Origin: Methylorubrum salsuginis
Lineage (GTDB): Bacteria > Pseudomonadota > Alphaproteobacteria > Rhizobiales > Beijerinckiaceae
Assembly (NCBI RefSeq): GCF_900114375.1
Contig: NZ_FOSV01000016.1
Location: 56,081-120,080 of the forward strand
Length of the DNA: 64,000 nucleotides
Direction of reading: 5' to 3'
Both the position numbers and the translations under genes were made by a program. The notes beneath the pieces are model-generated. The model was not told the DNA's origin. It saw only the letters and a list, made by a program, of their open reading frames with translations, and ran no database searches. Shown in pieces: positions 55,177 through 63,775 of this stretch (its first letter is position 1; the number at the start of each line of letters is the position of its first letter).

Positions 55177-55626
55177 ATGCTGCGCCTCGCCCTCTACCAA
55201 CCCGACATCCCGCAGAACACCGGCACGATGCTCCGCATGGCCGCCTGCCTGGGGCTCACCGTCGAGATCATCGAGCCCGCGGGCTTCGACGTGTCCGACC
55301 GGCACCTGCGCCGCTCCGGCCTCGATTACCTCGACCACGTGCCGATCACCCGGCACCGCTCCTGGGACGCGTTCGAGGCGTGGCGGCACTCCGAAAACAT
55401 CCGCCTCGTCCTCGCCACCACCGCGGGCGCCCTGCCCTACACGCAGTTCGGCTTCCGCGACGGCGACTGCGTGCTGATGGGCCGCGAATCGGCCGGCGTG
55501 CCGGAGAGCGTGCACGCCGCGGCCGATGCCCGCGTCTTCGTGCCGATGCGGCCGGGGATGCGCTCGCTCAACGTGGCGGTGTCGGCGGCGATGATCGTCG
55601 GCGAGGCCTTGCGGCAGTCGGGCTAG
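55177..55626 (+). CDS. trmL: tRNA (cytidine/uridine-34-2'-O)-methyltransferase
   Basis: SPOUT-class enzyme that methylates the ribose of the wobble base in tRNA-Leu isoacceptors. The 149-residue length and motifs match TrmL: LALYQPDIPQNTGTMLRMAA, the knot segments CVLMGRESAGVPESVH and MRPGMRSLNVAVSAAMIVGEALRQ. Start ATG 55177; the upstream open frame overlaps the divergent ABC exporter promoter. A tRNA-Leu gene is in this window at 11.5 kb, but there is no linkage. Confidence 0.95.
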   Translation: MLRLALYQPDIPQNTGTMLRMAACLGLTVEIIEPAGFDVSDRHLRRSGLDYLDHVPITRHRSWDAFEAWRHSENIRLVLATTAGALPYTQFGFRDGDCVLMGRESAGVPESVHAAADARVFVPMRPGMRSLNVAVSAAMIVGEALRQSG

Positions 55627-55686
55627 ATCACAGCCGGAGCGTGCATCGTTCTTGAAAACACCGGATCGGTATCTTACACTCTAGCG

Positions 55687-56829
55687 GTGACTCGATCCGA
55701 ACCGCTCCCGTCGCGATTGACCTACCGGCTCCTGCCCGGCGCGGAGGATTTCGCCGCAGTTCTGGCTTTGCTCGACGCCTACAGGCACATGCTGGCGATG
55801 CTGGCCGAGATTCGCCGGGAGCATGGCCTGCGGGCCAACGTCGTCGCCCTGATCGAGCGCGGCTACCAGCGCGTGCGCGACGAGACCGGGCTGCCGGCCC
55901 GCCTCGTGACGCTCGGCATCCGCGACTTCGCGCAGCTCTCCTCCGGGATCGATCCCGCAAGTGTCATCTCGCTGCCCCTCGACGACAAGCTGTTTGCCGT
56001 GAAAGGCGCTGCCGAGATCGCGCTGACGACGCTGAGCGGCCGACGCACCATGGCCTACCGCGTCGAGGGATACGACGGCCCCTGGCGCGAGGCTTCGCCC
56101 GCCCGCCTCACCCTCGCAGGCGATGCGCTCACCATCCAGGTGGGCGTCGCCGTGACCGTACCGAAGGAGGACGCCCGACCCATGCCCGAGACCATCCTCA
56201 CCCGTGTCGGCCGGATCATCGGCGGGCTCTCCAACGCCGCGCTGGATGCCGTGGAGGATCGCAACCCTCTCGCGGTCGCCGAGCAGGCCCTGCGCGAGAT
56301 CGACACCGTGATCGACGATGTCCGGCTCGATCTCGGCCGGATCAAGGCCGAGGAGCATCGCCTCACCGCCCGCCGCGGCCAGCTTCAGGGCGAGCTGACG
56401 GCCCTTCCCGAAAAGCTCTCGGTCGCGCTGGAGAGCGGGCGCGAGGATCTGGCCCGCTCCGGCATCGCCCGGCAGCTCGATCTGGAAAGCCAGATCGAGG
56501 CGATCGATTCGAGCCTCGGTGAGGTGGCCGAGCGCCATGCCGCGACCGCCAAGGCGTTGCAGGCGGCGAGCGCCGCGCGCCGCGACGCCGAGCACCGGAT
56601 CACGCTCCTACGCCGCCCGAGTCCCAAAACCGCCGACCCGCTGGCCGGTTACGGCGACGAGGATGCGGCCCGCGCCGGCCGGCTCGACCGCTCGCTGCGG
56701 GCGGTCGATCGGCTCACCGGCACGGCCTCGGCGGCGGCCGATCCGTCGATCGAGGATCTCGACCGGCTGCACCGCGACCACGCCATCGAACAGCGGCTCG
56801 CCGCGCTGAAGCAAGGCAGGCCCTCTTGA
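55687..56829 (+). CDS. PspA/IM30-family protein with N-terminal extension
   Basis: A 380-residue protein. Residues about 166-380 form a PspA-type coiled coil (TILTRVGRIIGGLSNAALDA, ...RNPLAVAEQALREIDTVIDD). PspA/Vipp1 proteins coat and repair stressed inner membrane. Residues 1-165 are an extra domain of unknown type (TYRLLPGAEDFAAVLALLDA, QVGVAVTVPKEDARP). An internal ATG at 56182 starts exactly at the PspA part and has AAGGAGGAC upstream, so a short PspA form may also be made. The stop overlaps the next gene by TTGA. The set PspA, YqiJ-like, flotillin forms a membrane-organisation operon. Confidence 0.82.
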   Translation: MTRSEPLPSRLTYRLLPGAEDFAAVLALLDAYRHMLAMLAEIRREHGLRANVVALIERGYQRVRDETGLPARLVTLGIRDFAQLSSGIDPASVISLPLDDKLFAVKGAAEIALTTLSGRRTMAYRVEGYDGPWREASPARLTLAGDALTIQVGVAVTVPKEDARPMPETILTRVGRIIGGLSNAALDAVEDRNPLAVAEQALREIDTVIDDVRLDLGRIKAEEHRLTARRGQLQGELTALPEKLSVALESGREDLARSGIARQLDLESQIEAIDSSLGEVAERHAATAKALQAASAARRDAEHRITLLRRPSPKTADPLAGYGDEDAARAGRLDRSLRAVDRLTGTASAAADPSIEDLDRLHRDHAIEQRLAALKQGRPS

Positions 56830-57461
56830 GCGCGCTGGTCGGCCCCGCCCTGTTCCCCTTCACCCTGGCCGCCCTGGTGATGACCGGCCTCGTGCTGGTC
56901 GAGGCCTTGTCTGTGCTGATTGGGCAATCCGCCTCGGGCCTGCTCGACGGTGCGATCGGGCATGACGGTCTCGATTCGGCGAATGCCGAGGGCCTGTCGC
57001 CGGCCGCGCTCCTGTCCTGGATCAACCTGGGCCGGGTGCCGTTCCTGATCCTGGTGATCCTCGGGCTCGCCGCCTTCGCGCTCGCCGGCCTGATCCTCCA
57101 GGGGCTCGCGGCCGCGCTTCTCGCGCCGCTGCCCGCCCTCGTCGCGGTCCCGCTCGCGGCGGGCGCGACGCTGCCGGCCCTGCGCGTCACGACGCGGGCC
57201 GTCGCCCGGTTCATCCCGCGGGACGAGAGCTACGCCGTCACCGCCGACGACCTCGTCGGCACGACCGCTGAGGTGACGCTCGGGCCCCTCGACCAGGGCC
57301 TGCCCGGTCAGGTCCGGGCGCGCGACCGCCACGGCAACGTCCATTTTTTACGCGCGCGGGCCGCCGCCGACGCCAGCCCCATGGCGACCGGCACGCGGGT
57401 GCTGCTCGTGGATCGGGTGGAGGCGGTCTTCGTCGCCGTCCCGGCCCCCGCCGACCTGTAA
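56826..57461 (+). CDS. YqiJ-like membrane protein with OB-fold domain
   Basis: 211-residue inner-membrane protein. Two to three spans in residues 8-125 (FPFTLAALVMTGLVLVEAL, VPFLILVILGLAAFALAGLI, ALLAPLPALVAVPLAAGATL) are followed by a C-terminal OB/NfeD-like domain (LVGTTAEVTLGPLDQGLPGQ ... ATGTRVLLVDR). This architecture is that of YqiJ, which pairs with the flotillin YqiK. The start is TTG 56826, overlapping the PspA stop as TTGA, which implies translational coupling. The flotillin gene follows 30 bases downstream. Confidence 0.8.
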   Translation: MSALVGPALFPFTLAALVMTGLVLVEALSVLIGQSASGLLDGAIGHDGLDSANAEGLSPAALLSWINLGRVPFLILVILGLAAFALAGLILQGLAAALLAPLPALVAVPLAAGATLPALRVTTRAVARFIPRDESYAVTADDLVGTTAEVTLGPLDQGLPGQVRARDRHGNVHFLRARAAADASPMATGTRVLLVDRVEAVFVAVPAPADL

Positions 57462-57491
57462 CTTCCTCCCGTCGAAGGACCGCCCGTACCG

Positions 57492-59198
57492 ATGGACGCC
57501 ATCAGCCCCGGTCTCATCAACCTGCTCGTCATCGCCGGCATCATCGTCGTCGCGCTGCTCGGCATCGGCTTCGTGTTCAGCCGGCTCTACCGGCGCACCA
57601 CCCGCGACACCGCCTTCGTCCGCACCGGCCTCGGCGGCCGCAAGGTCGTGGTCGATGGCGGCGCGGTGCTGCTGCCGGTGTTCCACTCCATTGCCATGGT
57701 GAACCTCAACACCCTGCGCCTCGAAGTGAAGCGCTCCGGCAACGAGTCGCTCATCACCAAGGACCGGCTGCGGGCCGACATCACCGTGGAATTCTACGTC
57801 CGCGTCGAGCCGAAGGAGGATTCGATCGCGCTCGCCGCCCAGACGCTGGGTGACCGCACCAACGACGCCATGTCGCTGCGCGAGCTGATCGAGGCGAAGT
57901 TCGTCGATGCCCTGCGCGCCGTCGCCGCCGGCATGACCCTGCCCGACCTTCAGGAGCAGCGCGCCGCCTTCGTGAAGGGCGTGCAGGAGGCGGTCTCGGG
58001 CGATCTGCGCCACAACGGCCTCGAACTTGAATCCGCCTCTCTGACGCGGCTCGACCAGACCTCGATCGAGCATTTCAACCCGGACAACTCGTTCGATGCG
58101 GAGGGCCTCGCCCGGCTGAAGGAGATCACCGAGCAGCGCCGCAAGGAGCGCAACGCCACCGTGCGCGACGCCGAGGTCGCGGTCGCCGAGAAGGACCGCG
58201 AGACCGCGCTCAAGCAGCTGGAGATCCGCCGCGCCACCCGTGAGGCCGAGTTGGCCCAGGAGCGCGACATCGCCAACAAGACCGCCGAGACCCGCGCCGA
58301 GACGGCCCTGGCCGAACAGCGCGCCCAGCAGAGCGAGGAGACCGCCCGGATCGAGCGCGAGCAGGCGGTGAAGCAGCGCGAGGCGGAGGCGCGCAAGAAT
58401 TCCGAGAGCGCCCGCATCGAGGCCGATCTCGCCATCGCCCAGCGCAACGCCGAATCCGAGCGCGAGCGCCAGCTCCTGATGCAGGACAACGCGATCAAGA
58501 TCGCCGAGCGTTCGCAGCGGGAATCGGAGGCCCGCGCCGCCGCCAAGGCCGCCGAGGCGCTGGCGGTCGCCGCCGAAGAGCGGGTCGCGACCGCCAAGGC
58601 CAAGGAAATCGCCGAGCGCGATCGCGAGGTCACCGTCATCGCGGCCAAGCGCGAGGCCGAGCGGGAGGCGACCGGCATCACCGTCACGGCGGAGGCCGAG
58701 CGGCGCGCGGCCGAGGACCGGGCCAACGCCATCACGACTTTGGCCGAGGCCGAGGCGGTCGCCGCCGCCTCGAAGGCCGAGGCCATCGCGAAGCTCGGCC
58801 GGGCCGAGGCCGAGCGCGAGACCGCGCTCAACCAAGCCCGCAACGCCCTGTCCGCGGAGGCGCGCGCCTACGAGACCGGCCTGCGCCGCCTCGCGATCAT
58901 TCCGGATGCGCTACGCGAGAGTATGAAGGCGGTGGAAAAGATCGATTCGATCAAGATTTTCGACGCGGGCGGCATGATGGGCGGGACCGGGACCGGCGCC
59001 GTCTCAGCGAGCCTCGGCGACAACCTGTCGGGTCATCTCCTGCGCTATCAGTACAACAGCCCGATCCTCGGCGCGCTCCTGGCGGAGGCGGGCTTCGGCG
59101 AGGGGCGCGGCCCTCTCGACGCCCTGGTCGGCGGCCTGAAGGACGGCGCGGCTCCGCCCACCACGGCTGCGACCGCTCAGCCGGCCTCGCCGAATTGA
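57492..59198 (+). CDS. Flotillin-family protein (YqiK-like)
   Basis: 568-residue SPFH-domain membrane scaffold. One N-terminal span (LLVIAGIIVVALLGIGFVFS) is followed by the SPFH/PHB domain (about residues 28-220; FVRTGLGGRKVVVDGGAV, ADITVEFYVRVEPKEDS). A very long Ala/Glu/Arg coiled coil (about 220-460) with EA-rich repeats comes next, then a Gly-rich tail. Flotillins organise fluid membrane domains. The gene order PspA-like, YqiJ-like, flotillin matches the YqiJ/YqiK pairing seen in other proteobacteria. A direct physical complex is inference. Confidence 0.92.
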   Translation: MDAISPGLINLLVIAGIIVVALLGIGFVFSRLYRRTTRDTAFVRTGLGGRKVVVDGGAVLLPVFHSIAMVNLNTLRLEVKRSGNESLITKDRLRADITVEFYVRVEPKEDSIALAAQTLGDRTNDAMSLRELIEAKFVDALRAVAAGMTLPDLQEQRAAFVKGVQEAVSGDLRHNGLELESASLTRLDQTSIEHFNPDNSFDAEGLARLKEITEQRRKERNATVRDAEVAVAEKDRETALKQLEIRRATREAELAQERDIANKTAETRAETALAEQRAQQSEETARIEREQAVKQREAEARKNSESARIEADLAIAQRNAESERERQLLMQDNAIKIAERSQRESEARAAAKAAEALAVAAEERVATAKAKEIAERDREVTVIAAKREAEREATGITVTAEAERRAAEDRANAITTLAEAEAVAAASKAEAIAKLGRAEAERETALNQARNALSAEARAYETGLRRLAIIPDALRESMKAVEKIDSIKIFDAGGMMGGTGTGAVSASLGDNLSGHLLRYQYNSPILGALLAEAGFGEGRGPLDALVGGLKDGAAPPTTAATAQPASPN

Positions 59199-59231
59199 CG
59201 GATCGGCGCACCGGTGGGAAAGCCATAGGCC

Positions 59232-60155
59232 ATGAGCGACGCGCCTTCCTCGACCCTGCCCGCCCCGGACGACCTCGCCGCCTTGAAGGCCGAGGCGCAG
59301 AGCTGGTTCGCGACGTTGCGCGACAAGATCGTCACCGCCCTCGAGACCCTGGAGGATCAGGCCGCCGGCCCGTTCCACCCGGACGCGCCGACGGAGGCCG
59401 GAAAGTTCGAGAAGACGCCGTGGCAGCGCACCGACCATAGCGGCGCGCCGGGTGGCGGCGGCGTGATGGCGATGCTGAAGGGCCGGGTGTTCGAGAAGGC
59501 CGGCGTCCACATCTCCACCGTGCACGGCGAGTTCGCCCCGGAGTTCCGGGCGCAGATGCCGGGCGCGGCCGAGGACCCGCGCTTCTTCGCCACCGGCATC
59601 TCGCTGATCGTCCACCCCTGGAACCCGAACGTGCCGACGGTGCACATGAACACCCGCTTCGTCGTGACGACGAAGGCGTGGTTCGGCGGCGGGGCCGACC
59701 TCACCCCCGTGCTCGACCGCCGCCGCACCCAGGAAGACCCGGACACGCAGCACTTCCACGCATGTCTTCAAGAGGCCTGCGACGCGCACGCGCCGGCCGC
59801 AAATTACGAAAAGTACAAGGCGTGGTGCGACGAATACTTCCACCTCAAGCACCGCAACGAGCCCCGCGGCATCGGCGGCATCTTTTACGACTATCACTGG
59901 ACCGGCGACCCGAAGGCCGACCTCGCCTTCACCCGCGACGTGGGCGAGGCGTTCCTGAAGGCCTACCCCGAGATCGTCTGGCGCAACCTCGCCACGGCCT
60001 GGACCGAGGAGGACCGGCTGGAGCAGCAGGTGCGGCGGGGCCGCTACGTCGAGTTCAACCTGCTCTACGACCGCGGCACCATCTTCGGCCTCAAGACCGG
60101 TGGCAACGTCGCCTCGATCCTGTCCTCGCTGCCCCCGACTGTGCGCTGGCCGTAG
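59232..60155 (+). CDS. hemF: Oxygen-dependent coproporphyrinogen III oxidase
   Basis: Decarboxylates coproporphyrinogen III to protoporphyrinogen IX using O2 in haem and chlorophyll synthesis. The 307-residue product has GGGGVMAMLKGRVFEKAGV, the signature PTVHMNTRF, WFGGGADLTP, and the C-terminal FNLLYDRGTIFGLKTGGN. ATG 59232 gives a normal N-terminus. It is 33 bases after flotillin but shows no functional tie. In an aerobic methylotroph it would also supply bacteriochlorophyll precursors. Confidence 0.97.
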   Translation: MSDAPSSTLPAPDDLAALKAEAQSWFATLRDKIVTALETLEDQAAGPFHPDAPTEAGKFEKTPWQRTDHSGAPGGGGVMAMLKGRVFEKAGVHISTVHGEFAPEFRAQMPGAAEDPRFFATGISLIVHPWNPNVPTVHMNTRFVVTTKAWFGGGADLTPVLDRRRTQEDPDTQHFHACLQEACDAHAPAANYEKYKAWCDEYFHLKHRNEPRGIGGIFYDYHWTGDPKADLAFTRDVGEAFLKAYPEIVWRNLATAWTEEDRLEQQVRRGRYVEFNLLYDRGTIFGLKTGGNVASILSSLPPTVRWP

Positions 60156-60168
60156 CATTCAGTCCCTG

Positions 60169-61290
60169 ATGGCCGAGACCTCGCTTCCCACGCGCTTTGC
60201 CCCCCAGCAGGACGCCGCGCTCAAGGCCATCGCCGAATGGCGCCGCGACGGCGGCTCCCAGGTGTTTCGCCTGTTCGGCTATGCCGGCACCGGCAAGACC
60301 ACGCTGGCGCGCCGCATCGCCGACGACGTGGACGGCTCGGTCGCCTTCGGCGCCTTCACCGGCAAGGCGGCCTCCGTCATGCGCCAGAAGGGCTGCCACG
60401 ACGCCGCGACGATCCACTCGATGATCTACCGCACCAAGGACGGCGACGAGGGCGGGCCGACCTTCACCCTCAACCGCTCCGGCCCCGCAGCCAAGGCGGA
60501 CCTCATCGTCATCGACGAGTGCTCGATGGTCGATTCGGACTTGGGTAACGATCTTCTGTCCTTCGACAAGCCGGTGCTGGTGCTGGGCGATCCGGCGCAG
60601 TTGCCCCCGGTGCGCGGCGGCGGCTTCTTCACCGAAGCCGAGCCCGACGTGATGCTCACGGAAGTCCACCGCCAGGCCGCCGACGACCCGATCGTCCGCA
60701 TGGCGATGACGATCCGCGAGGGCGGGCGGCTGGAGGTCGGCGAGTACGGCGAGAGCCGGGTGATCCGCCGTCGCGACATCGACCCCACCCAGGTGCTCGA
60801 TTGCGATCAGGTCCTGGTCGGCCTCAACAAGACGCGGCGGCTCTACAACAACCGCCTGCGGGAACTCGCCGGCCACACCGACCCGATGCCGTCGGTCGGC
60901 GAGAAGCTGGTCTGCCTCAGGAACGACCGCACCAAGGGCCTGCTCAACGGCTCGACCTGGACGGTGCAGGCTTTGCGCGCGGCGCCGCGCCCCGACACGA
61001 TCCGCCTCGACGTGGTGCCGGAGGACGACCCGGCGGTGCGTCGCCGCGCGGTGGACATCAAGGTGCTGCGGCAGGTGATCGAGGGCTCGGAGGAGGAGAT
61101 CCCGCTCTACCTCAAGCGCGAGACCGACGAGTTCACCTACGGCTACGCGCTCACCGTCCACAAGGCGCAGGGGTCGCAATGGGACAAGGTGGTGCTGTTC
61201 GATGAATCCTACGCCTTCCGCGAGCACCGGGCGCGGTGGCTCTATACCGGGCTGACGCGGGCGGCGCAGGCGATCACGGTGGTGGTGTAA
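60169..61290 (+). CDS. RecD-like ATP-dependent DNA helicase
   Basis: 373-residue superfamily 1 helicase. Motif I is GYAGTGKTT, motif II VIDECSMVD, motif III VLVLGDPAQLPPV, and the C-terminal UvrD/RecD-like part carries YALTVHKAQGSQWDKVVLF and RWLYTGLTRA. It is shorter than RecD2 and lacks the N-terminal SH3/HhH parts; size and motifs resemble Dda/RecD-like helicases common in Hyphomicrobiales. Start ATG 60169, 13 bases after hemF. Role unknown, probably DNA repair or replication restart. Confidence 0.9.
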   Translation: MAETSLPTRFAPQQDAALKAIAEWRRDGGSQVFRLFGYAGTGKTTLARRIADDVDGSVAFGAFTGKAASVMRQKGCHDAATIHSMIYRTKDGDEGGPTFTLNRSGPAAKADLIVIDECSMVDSDLGNDLLSFDKPVLVLGDPAQLPPVRGGGFFTEAEPDVMLTEVHRQAADDPIVRMAMTIREGGRLEVGEYGESRVIRRRDIDPTQVLDCDQVLVGLNKTRRLYNNRLRELAGHTDPMPSVGEKLVCLRNDRTKGLLNGSTWTVQALRAAPRPDTIRLDVVPEDDPAVRRRAVDIKVLRQVIEGSEEEIPLYLKRETDEFTYGYALTVHKAQGSQWDKVVLFDESYAFREHRARWLYTGLTRAAQAITVVV

Positions 61291-61337
61291 CGCGCCGCCG
61301 TTTCCCTCCCCCGCGGAGGGGGAGGGTTGAGTAAGCC

Positions 61338-62612
61338 TCACCCGGCAGTCTTCTCCACCGCCGCCAGCAGCGTGCAGAGCGCCACCGCCTCGGCCGCCTT
61401 GCGGACGGCGCCGAGGCTCGGGAAGGTCGGAGCGATGCGCAGCGTCCGGTCGTGCGGATCCTTGCCGTAGGGATGGGTCGCGCCGGCCGGCGTGAGCGCG
61501 ATGCCGGCCTCGCCGGCAAGGCGCACCACCTCGCCCGCCGTGCCGTCGGTGACGTCGAGGGTGATGAAGTAGCCTCCGAGCGGCCGGCTCCAGCTTGCCA
61601 CCTCCCAGCCGTCGAGGCGGGCGGCGAAGGCCTCCTCCACAGCATTGAATTTGGGGCCGATCAGGGCGCGGTGGCGCTCCATATGGGCGGCGATTCCGGC
61701 CGCGTCGCGCAGGAAGCGGACGTGGCGCAGCTGGTTGAGCTTATCCGGTCCGATGCTGCGGCGCCCGGCCTGGGCGAGGTACCATTTCACATTCGTCGGC
61801 GAGGCGGCGAGCAGCGCGAGGCCGGCGCCGGCCAGCGTCACCTTCGAGGTCGAGGCGAAGATGATCGGCCGGTCGGCATTCCCGGCCTCGGCGCAGGCCT
61901 CGAGGATGTTGGCGAGCGCGGGCCGCTCATCCGCGAGGTGATGCACCGTGTAGGCGTTGTCCCACAGGATGCGGAAGTCGGGCGCAGCGGGGTTCATCGA
62001 GGCCAAGCGCCGGACGGTCTCGGCCGAATAGGTCTCGCCGCTCGGGTTCGAGTATTGCGGCACGCACCAGATGCCCTTCACGGCGGGGTCCGCGACCGCC
62101 TTCTCCACCGCGTCCATATCCGGACCCTCGCCGGTCATGGGGATCGGGATCATGCGAATCCCAAAACCCTCGCACAGGGCGAAATGGCGGTCGTAGCCCG
62201 GCACCGGGCAGAGGATCGTGATCGGCTCCTGCTTGCTCCAGGGCTTCTCGCCGCCGGGCACGCCCTTGAGCAGAGCGTAGACCAGCACGTCGTGCATCAG
62301 CGCGAGGCTGGAATTGTTGGCGACCACGATCTGGTCGGCCGGCGCGCCGAGCACCGGGGCGAACAGGGCGCGGGTCTCGGGCAGTCCCTGGAGGTTGCCG
62401 TAATTGCGCGCGTCGGTGCCGTCCTCGGCGGTGGTGTCGCGATTGCCCGGCAGGGCCAGCATCTCGGCGGCGAGGTCGAGCTGCTCCGAGGCCGGCTTGC
62501 CGCGGGTCATGTCGAGCTTCAGCCCCTGCGCCTTCAGGGCTTCGTACTCCTCGCGCAGGGTGGTGCGCAGATCCGCCCGCTGCTCGGGCGACAGGGTGGA
62601 CAGGGACGGCAT
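61338..62612 (-). CDS. Class I aminotransferase, aspartate-type
   Basis: 424-residue PLP enzyme of the less common aspartate aminotransferase subgroup that includes the actinobacterial enzyme. Motifs are YGNLQGLPETRALFAPVLG, CPVPGYDRHFALCEGFGI, the YSNPSGETYS substrate loop, WDNAYTVHHL, and the PLP lysine in ASTSKVTLAGAGLALLA. The C-terminal segment RPLGGYFITLDV contains the arginine that binds carboxylates. Start ATG 62612 with GGAAGAAG upstream. It would interconvert aspartate/oxaloacetate or alanine/glyoxylate-type pairs; substrate specificity cannot be read directly. Confidence 0.88.
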   Translation of the reverse strand: MPSLSTLSPEQRADLRTTLREEYEALKAQGLKLDMTRGKPASEQLDLAAEMLALPGNRDTTAEDGTDARNYGNLQGLPETRALFAPVLGAPADQIVVANNSSLALMHDVLVYALLKGVPGGEKPWSKQEPITILCPVPGYDRHFALCEGFGIRMIPIPMTGEGPDMDAVEKAVADPAVKGIWCVPQYSNPSGETYSAETVRRLASMNPAAPDFRILWDNAYTVHHLADERPALANILEACAEAGNADRPIIFASTSKVTLAGAGLALLAASPTNVKWYLAQAGRRSIGPDKLNQLRHVRFLRDAAGIAAHMERHRALIGPKFNAVEEAFAARLDGWEVASWSRPLGGYFITLDVTDGTAGEVVRLAGEAGIALTPAGATHPYGKDPHDRTLRIAPTFPSLGAVRKAAEAVALCTLLAAVEKTAG

Positions 62613-62988
62613 CGGCTTCTTCCCGCTCGATAAAATCGCCCCTCTTCCACCCCTTCGCGCCGTTTCGGTCAAGCGGAATGGTGCGGCGCAGCAGATTCGG
62701 TTGCGCGCAACACTGTGGCCTGAAAACCACTCACGTTCCCGTGATGATACCGATCCCCTAACGCTTAACGGTGAGCTTAACCGGTCATTAACCATTCTGG
62801 CCAAAAAGCTAAGCCCACACAAATGATGCACGAGACGAAGCGCGGAACGGCCTGCTTCAAGTAACGGGACCTCATCCTCGCTCAGTCCACCGGCATAGAA
62901 CCACCCGATAACCACAGTAACGAACCGACCCGGCGCGATATTGCTTCGCGCCGATCGCCGGATCGCGCCATCTTCCGGAGATCGTAAG
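62613..62988. other. Divergent regulatory region, aminotransferase / ftcR
   Basis: 376 bases without a supported gene. It includes the CtrA-type box and, just before it, another TTAAC repeat with eight-base spacing. AT-rich patches such as CATTAACCATTCTGG indicate promoters; ribosome site GGAG precedes ftcR. Confidence 0.55.
62777..62793 (+). promoter_or_regulatory. CtrA-type box upstream of ftcR
   Basis: TTAA-CCGGTCA-TTAACC matches the CtrA consensus TTAA-N7-TTAAC exactly. A third TTAA lies eight bases further upstream. The site is about 200 bases before the ftcR start codon and points to cell-cycle control of the flagellar regulator. Confidence 0.75.
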
Positions 62989-63669
62989 GTGTACATCGTC
63001 GTCGATGAGCGTCAGTCGGTAGCCGACCAGTATGTCGCGGGCTTCGGTGCGGAGGGCGCCTCCGCACGCTTCGTCACCGCCGAGTCGATGCAGATCTGGC
63101 TCGGTTCGGCCCCGCGCCAGGACGTCGAGGCGATCGAGGGCTTCCTGATCGGCGATTGCCAGGACCGTGCCTCCTGCACCGTCGCGATCCGGGCCCAGAC
63201 CCAGGCGCCGATCATCGCGCTCAACGAGACCCGCTCGCTCGATCAGACGCTGGCCCTGTTCACCGCCGGCATCGACGACGTGGTGCGCAAGCCCGTCCAT
63301 GTGCGCGAGATCATCGCCCGGGCGAGCGCGATCCGCCGCCGGATGAACCGCGGCGTCGAGAAGGCCCCCTCCCCCGACCGCGAGGGCCGGCTCGCCGTCT
63401 ACGCCGACGGGCGCGATCCCGAGATCGACGGCCAGAGCCTGATCCTGCCCCGGCGCGAGCGCCACATCCTCGAATATCTCGCCAAGAACCGCGGCCGTCA
63501 GGTCACCAAGGGGCAGATCTTCACGGCCGTCTACGGGGACCTCGACACCGATTGCGAGGAGAGCGTGGTCGAGGGCCATATCAGCAAGCTGCGCAAGAAG
63601 CTGCGCATGCGGCTCGGCTACGATCCGATCGAGGCCAAGCGCATGGCCGGCTACACCTTCGTCGGCTGA
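62989..63669 (+). CDS. ftcR: Flagellar transcriptional regulator FtcR (Rem-like)
   Basis: OmpR-class regulator that activates flagellar genes in Brucella and, as Rem, in Sinorhizobium. The 226-residue product has an N-terminal receiver (VVDERQSVADQY, LFTAGIDDVVRKPVHVREI) and a C-terminal winged helix (LPRRERHILEYLAKNRGRQV, EESVVEGHISKLRKKLRMRL). The receiver phospho-Asp position reads Glu50 (EAIEGFLIG), so phosphorylation at that residue is impossible. Start is GTG 62989 with GGAG upstream. A CtrA-type box lies about 200 bases upstream and flagellin is the next gene, convergent. Confidence 0.9.
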   Translation: MYIVVDERQSVADQYVAGFGAEGASARFVTAESMQIWLGSAPRQDVEAIEGFLIGDCQDRASCTVAIRAQTQAPIIALNETRSLDQTLALFTAGIDDVVRKPVHVREIIARASAIRRRMNRGVEKAPSPDREGRLAVYADGRDPEIDGQSLILPRRERHILEYLAKNRGRQVTKGQIFTAVYGDLDTDCEESVVEGHISKLRKKLRMRLGYDPIEAKRMAGYTFVG

Positions 63670-63694
63670 ATCGAACGACTTCGCGCCAACGCGA

Positions 63695-63732
63695 GAAGGG
63701 CCGCGCCCGTGCCGGGTGCGGCCCTTCTTTCG
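63695..63732. terminator. Bidirectional terminator between ftcR and flagellin
   Basis: AAGGGCCGC...GCGGCCCTT hairpin with TTCTTTCG on the plus strand and a pyrimidine-rich stretch on the minus strand, placed between two convergent genes. Confidence 0.75.
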
Positions 63733-63775
63733 TTCAGGACGATCCCGGCCGACGGGGCGGCCGGGGCGCGGCGTC

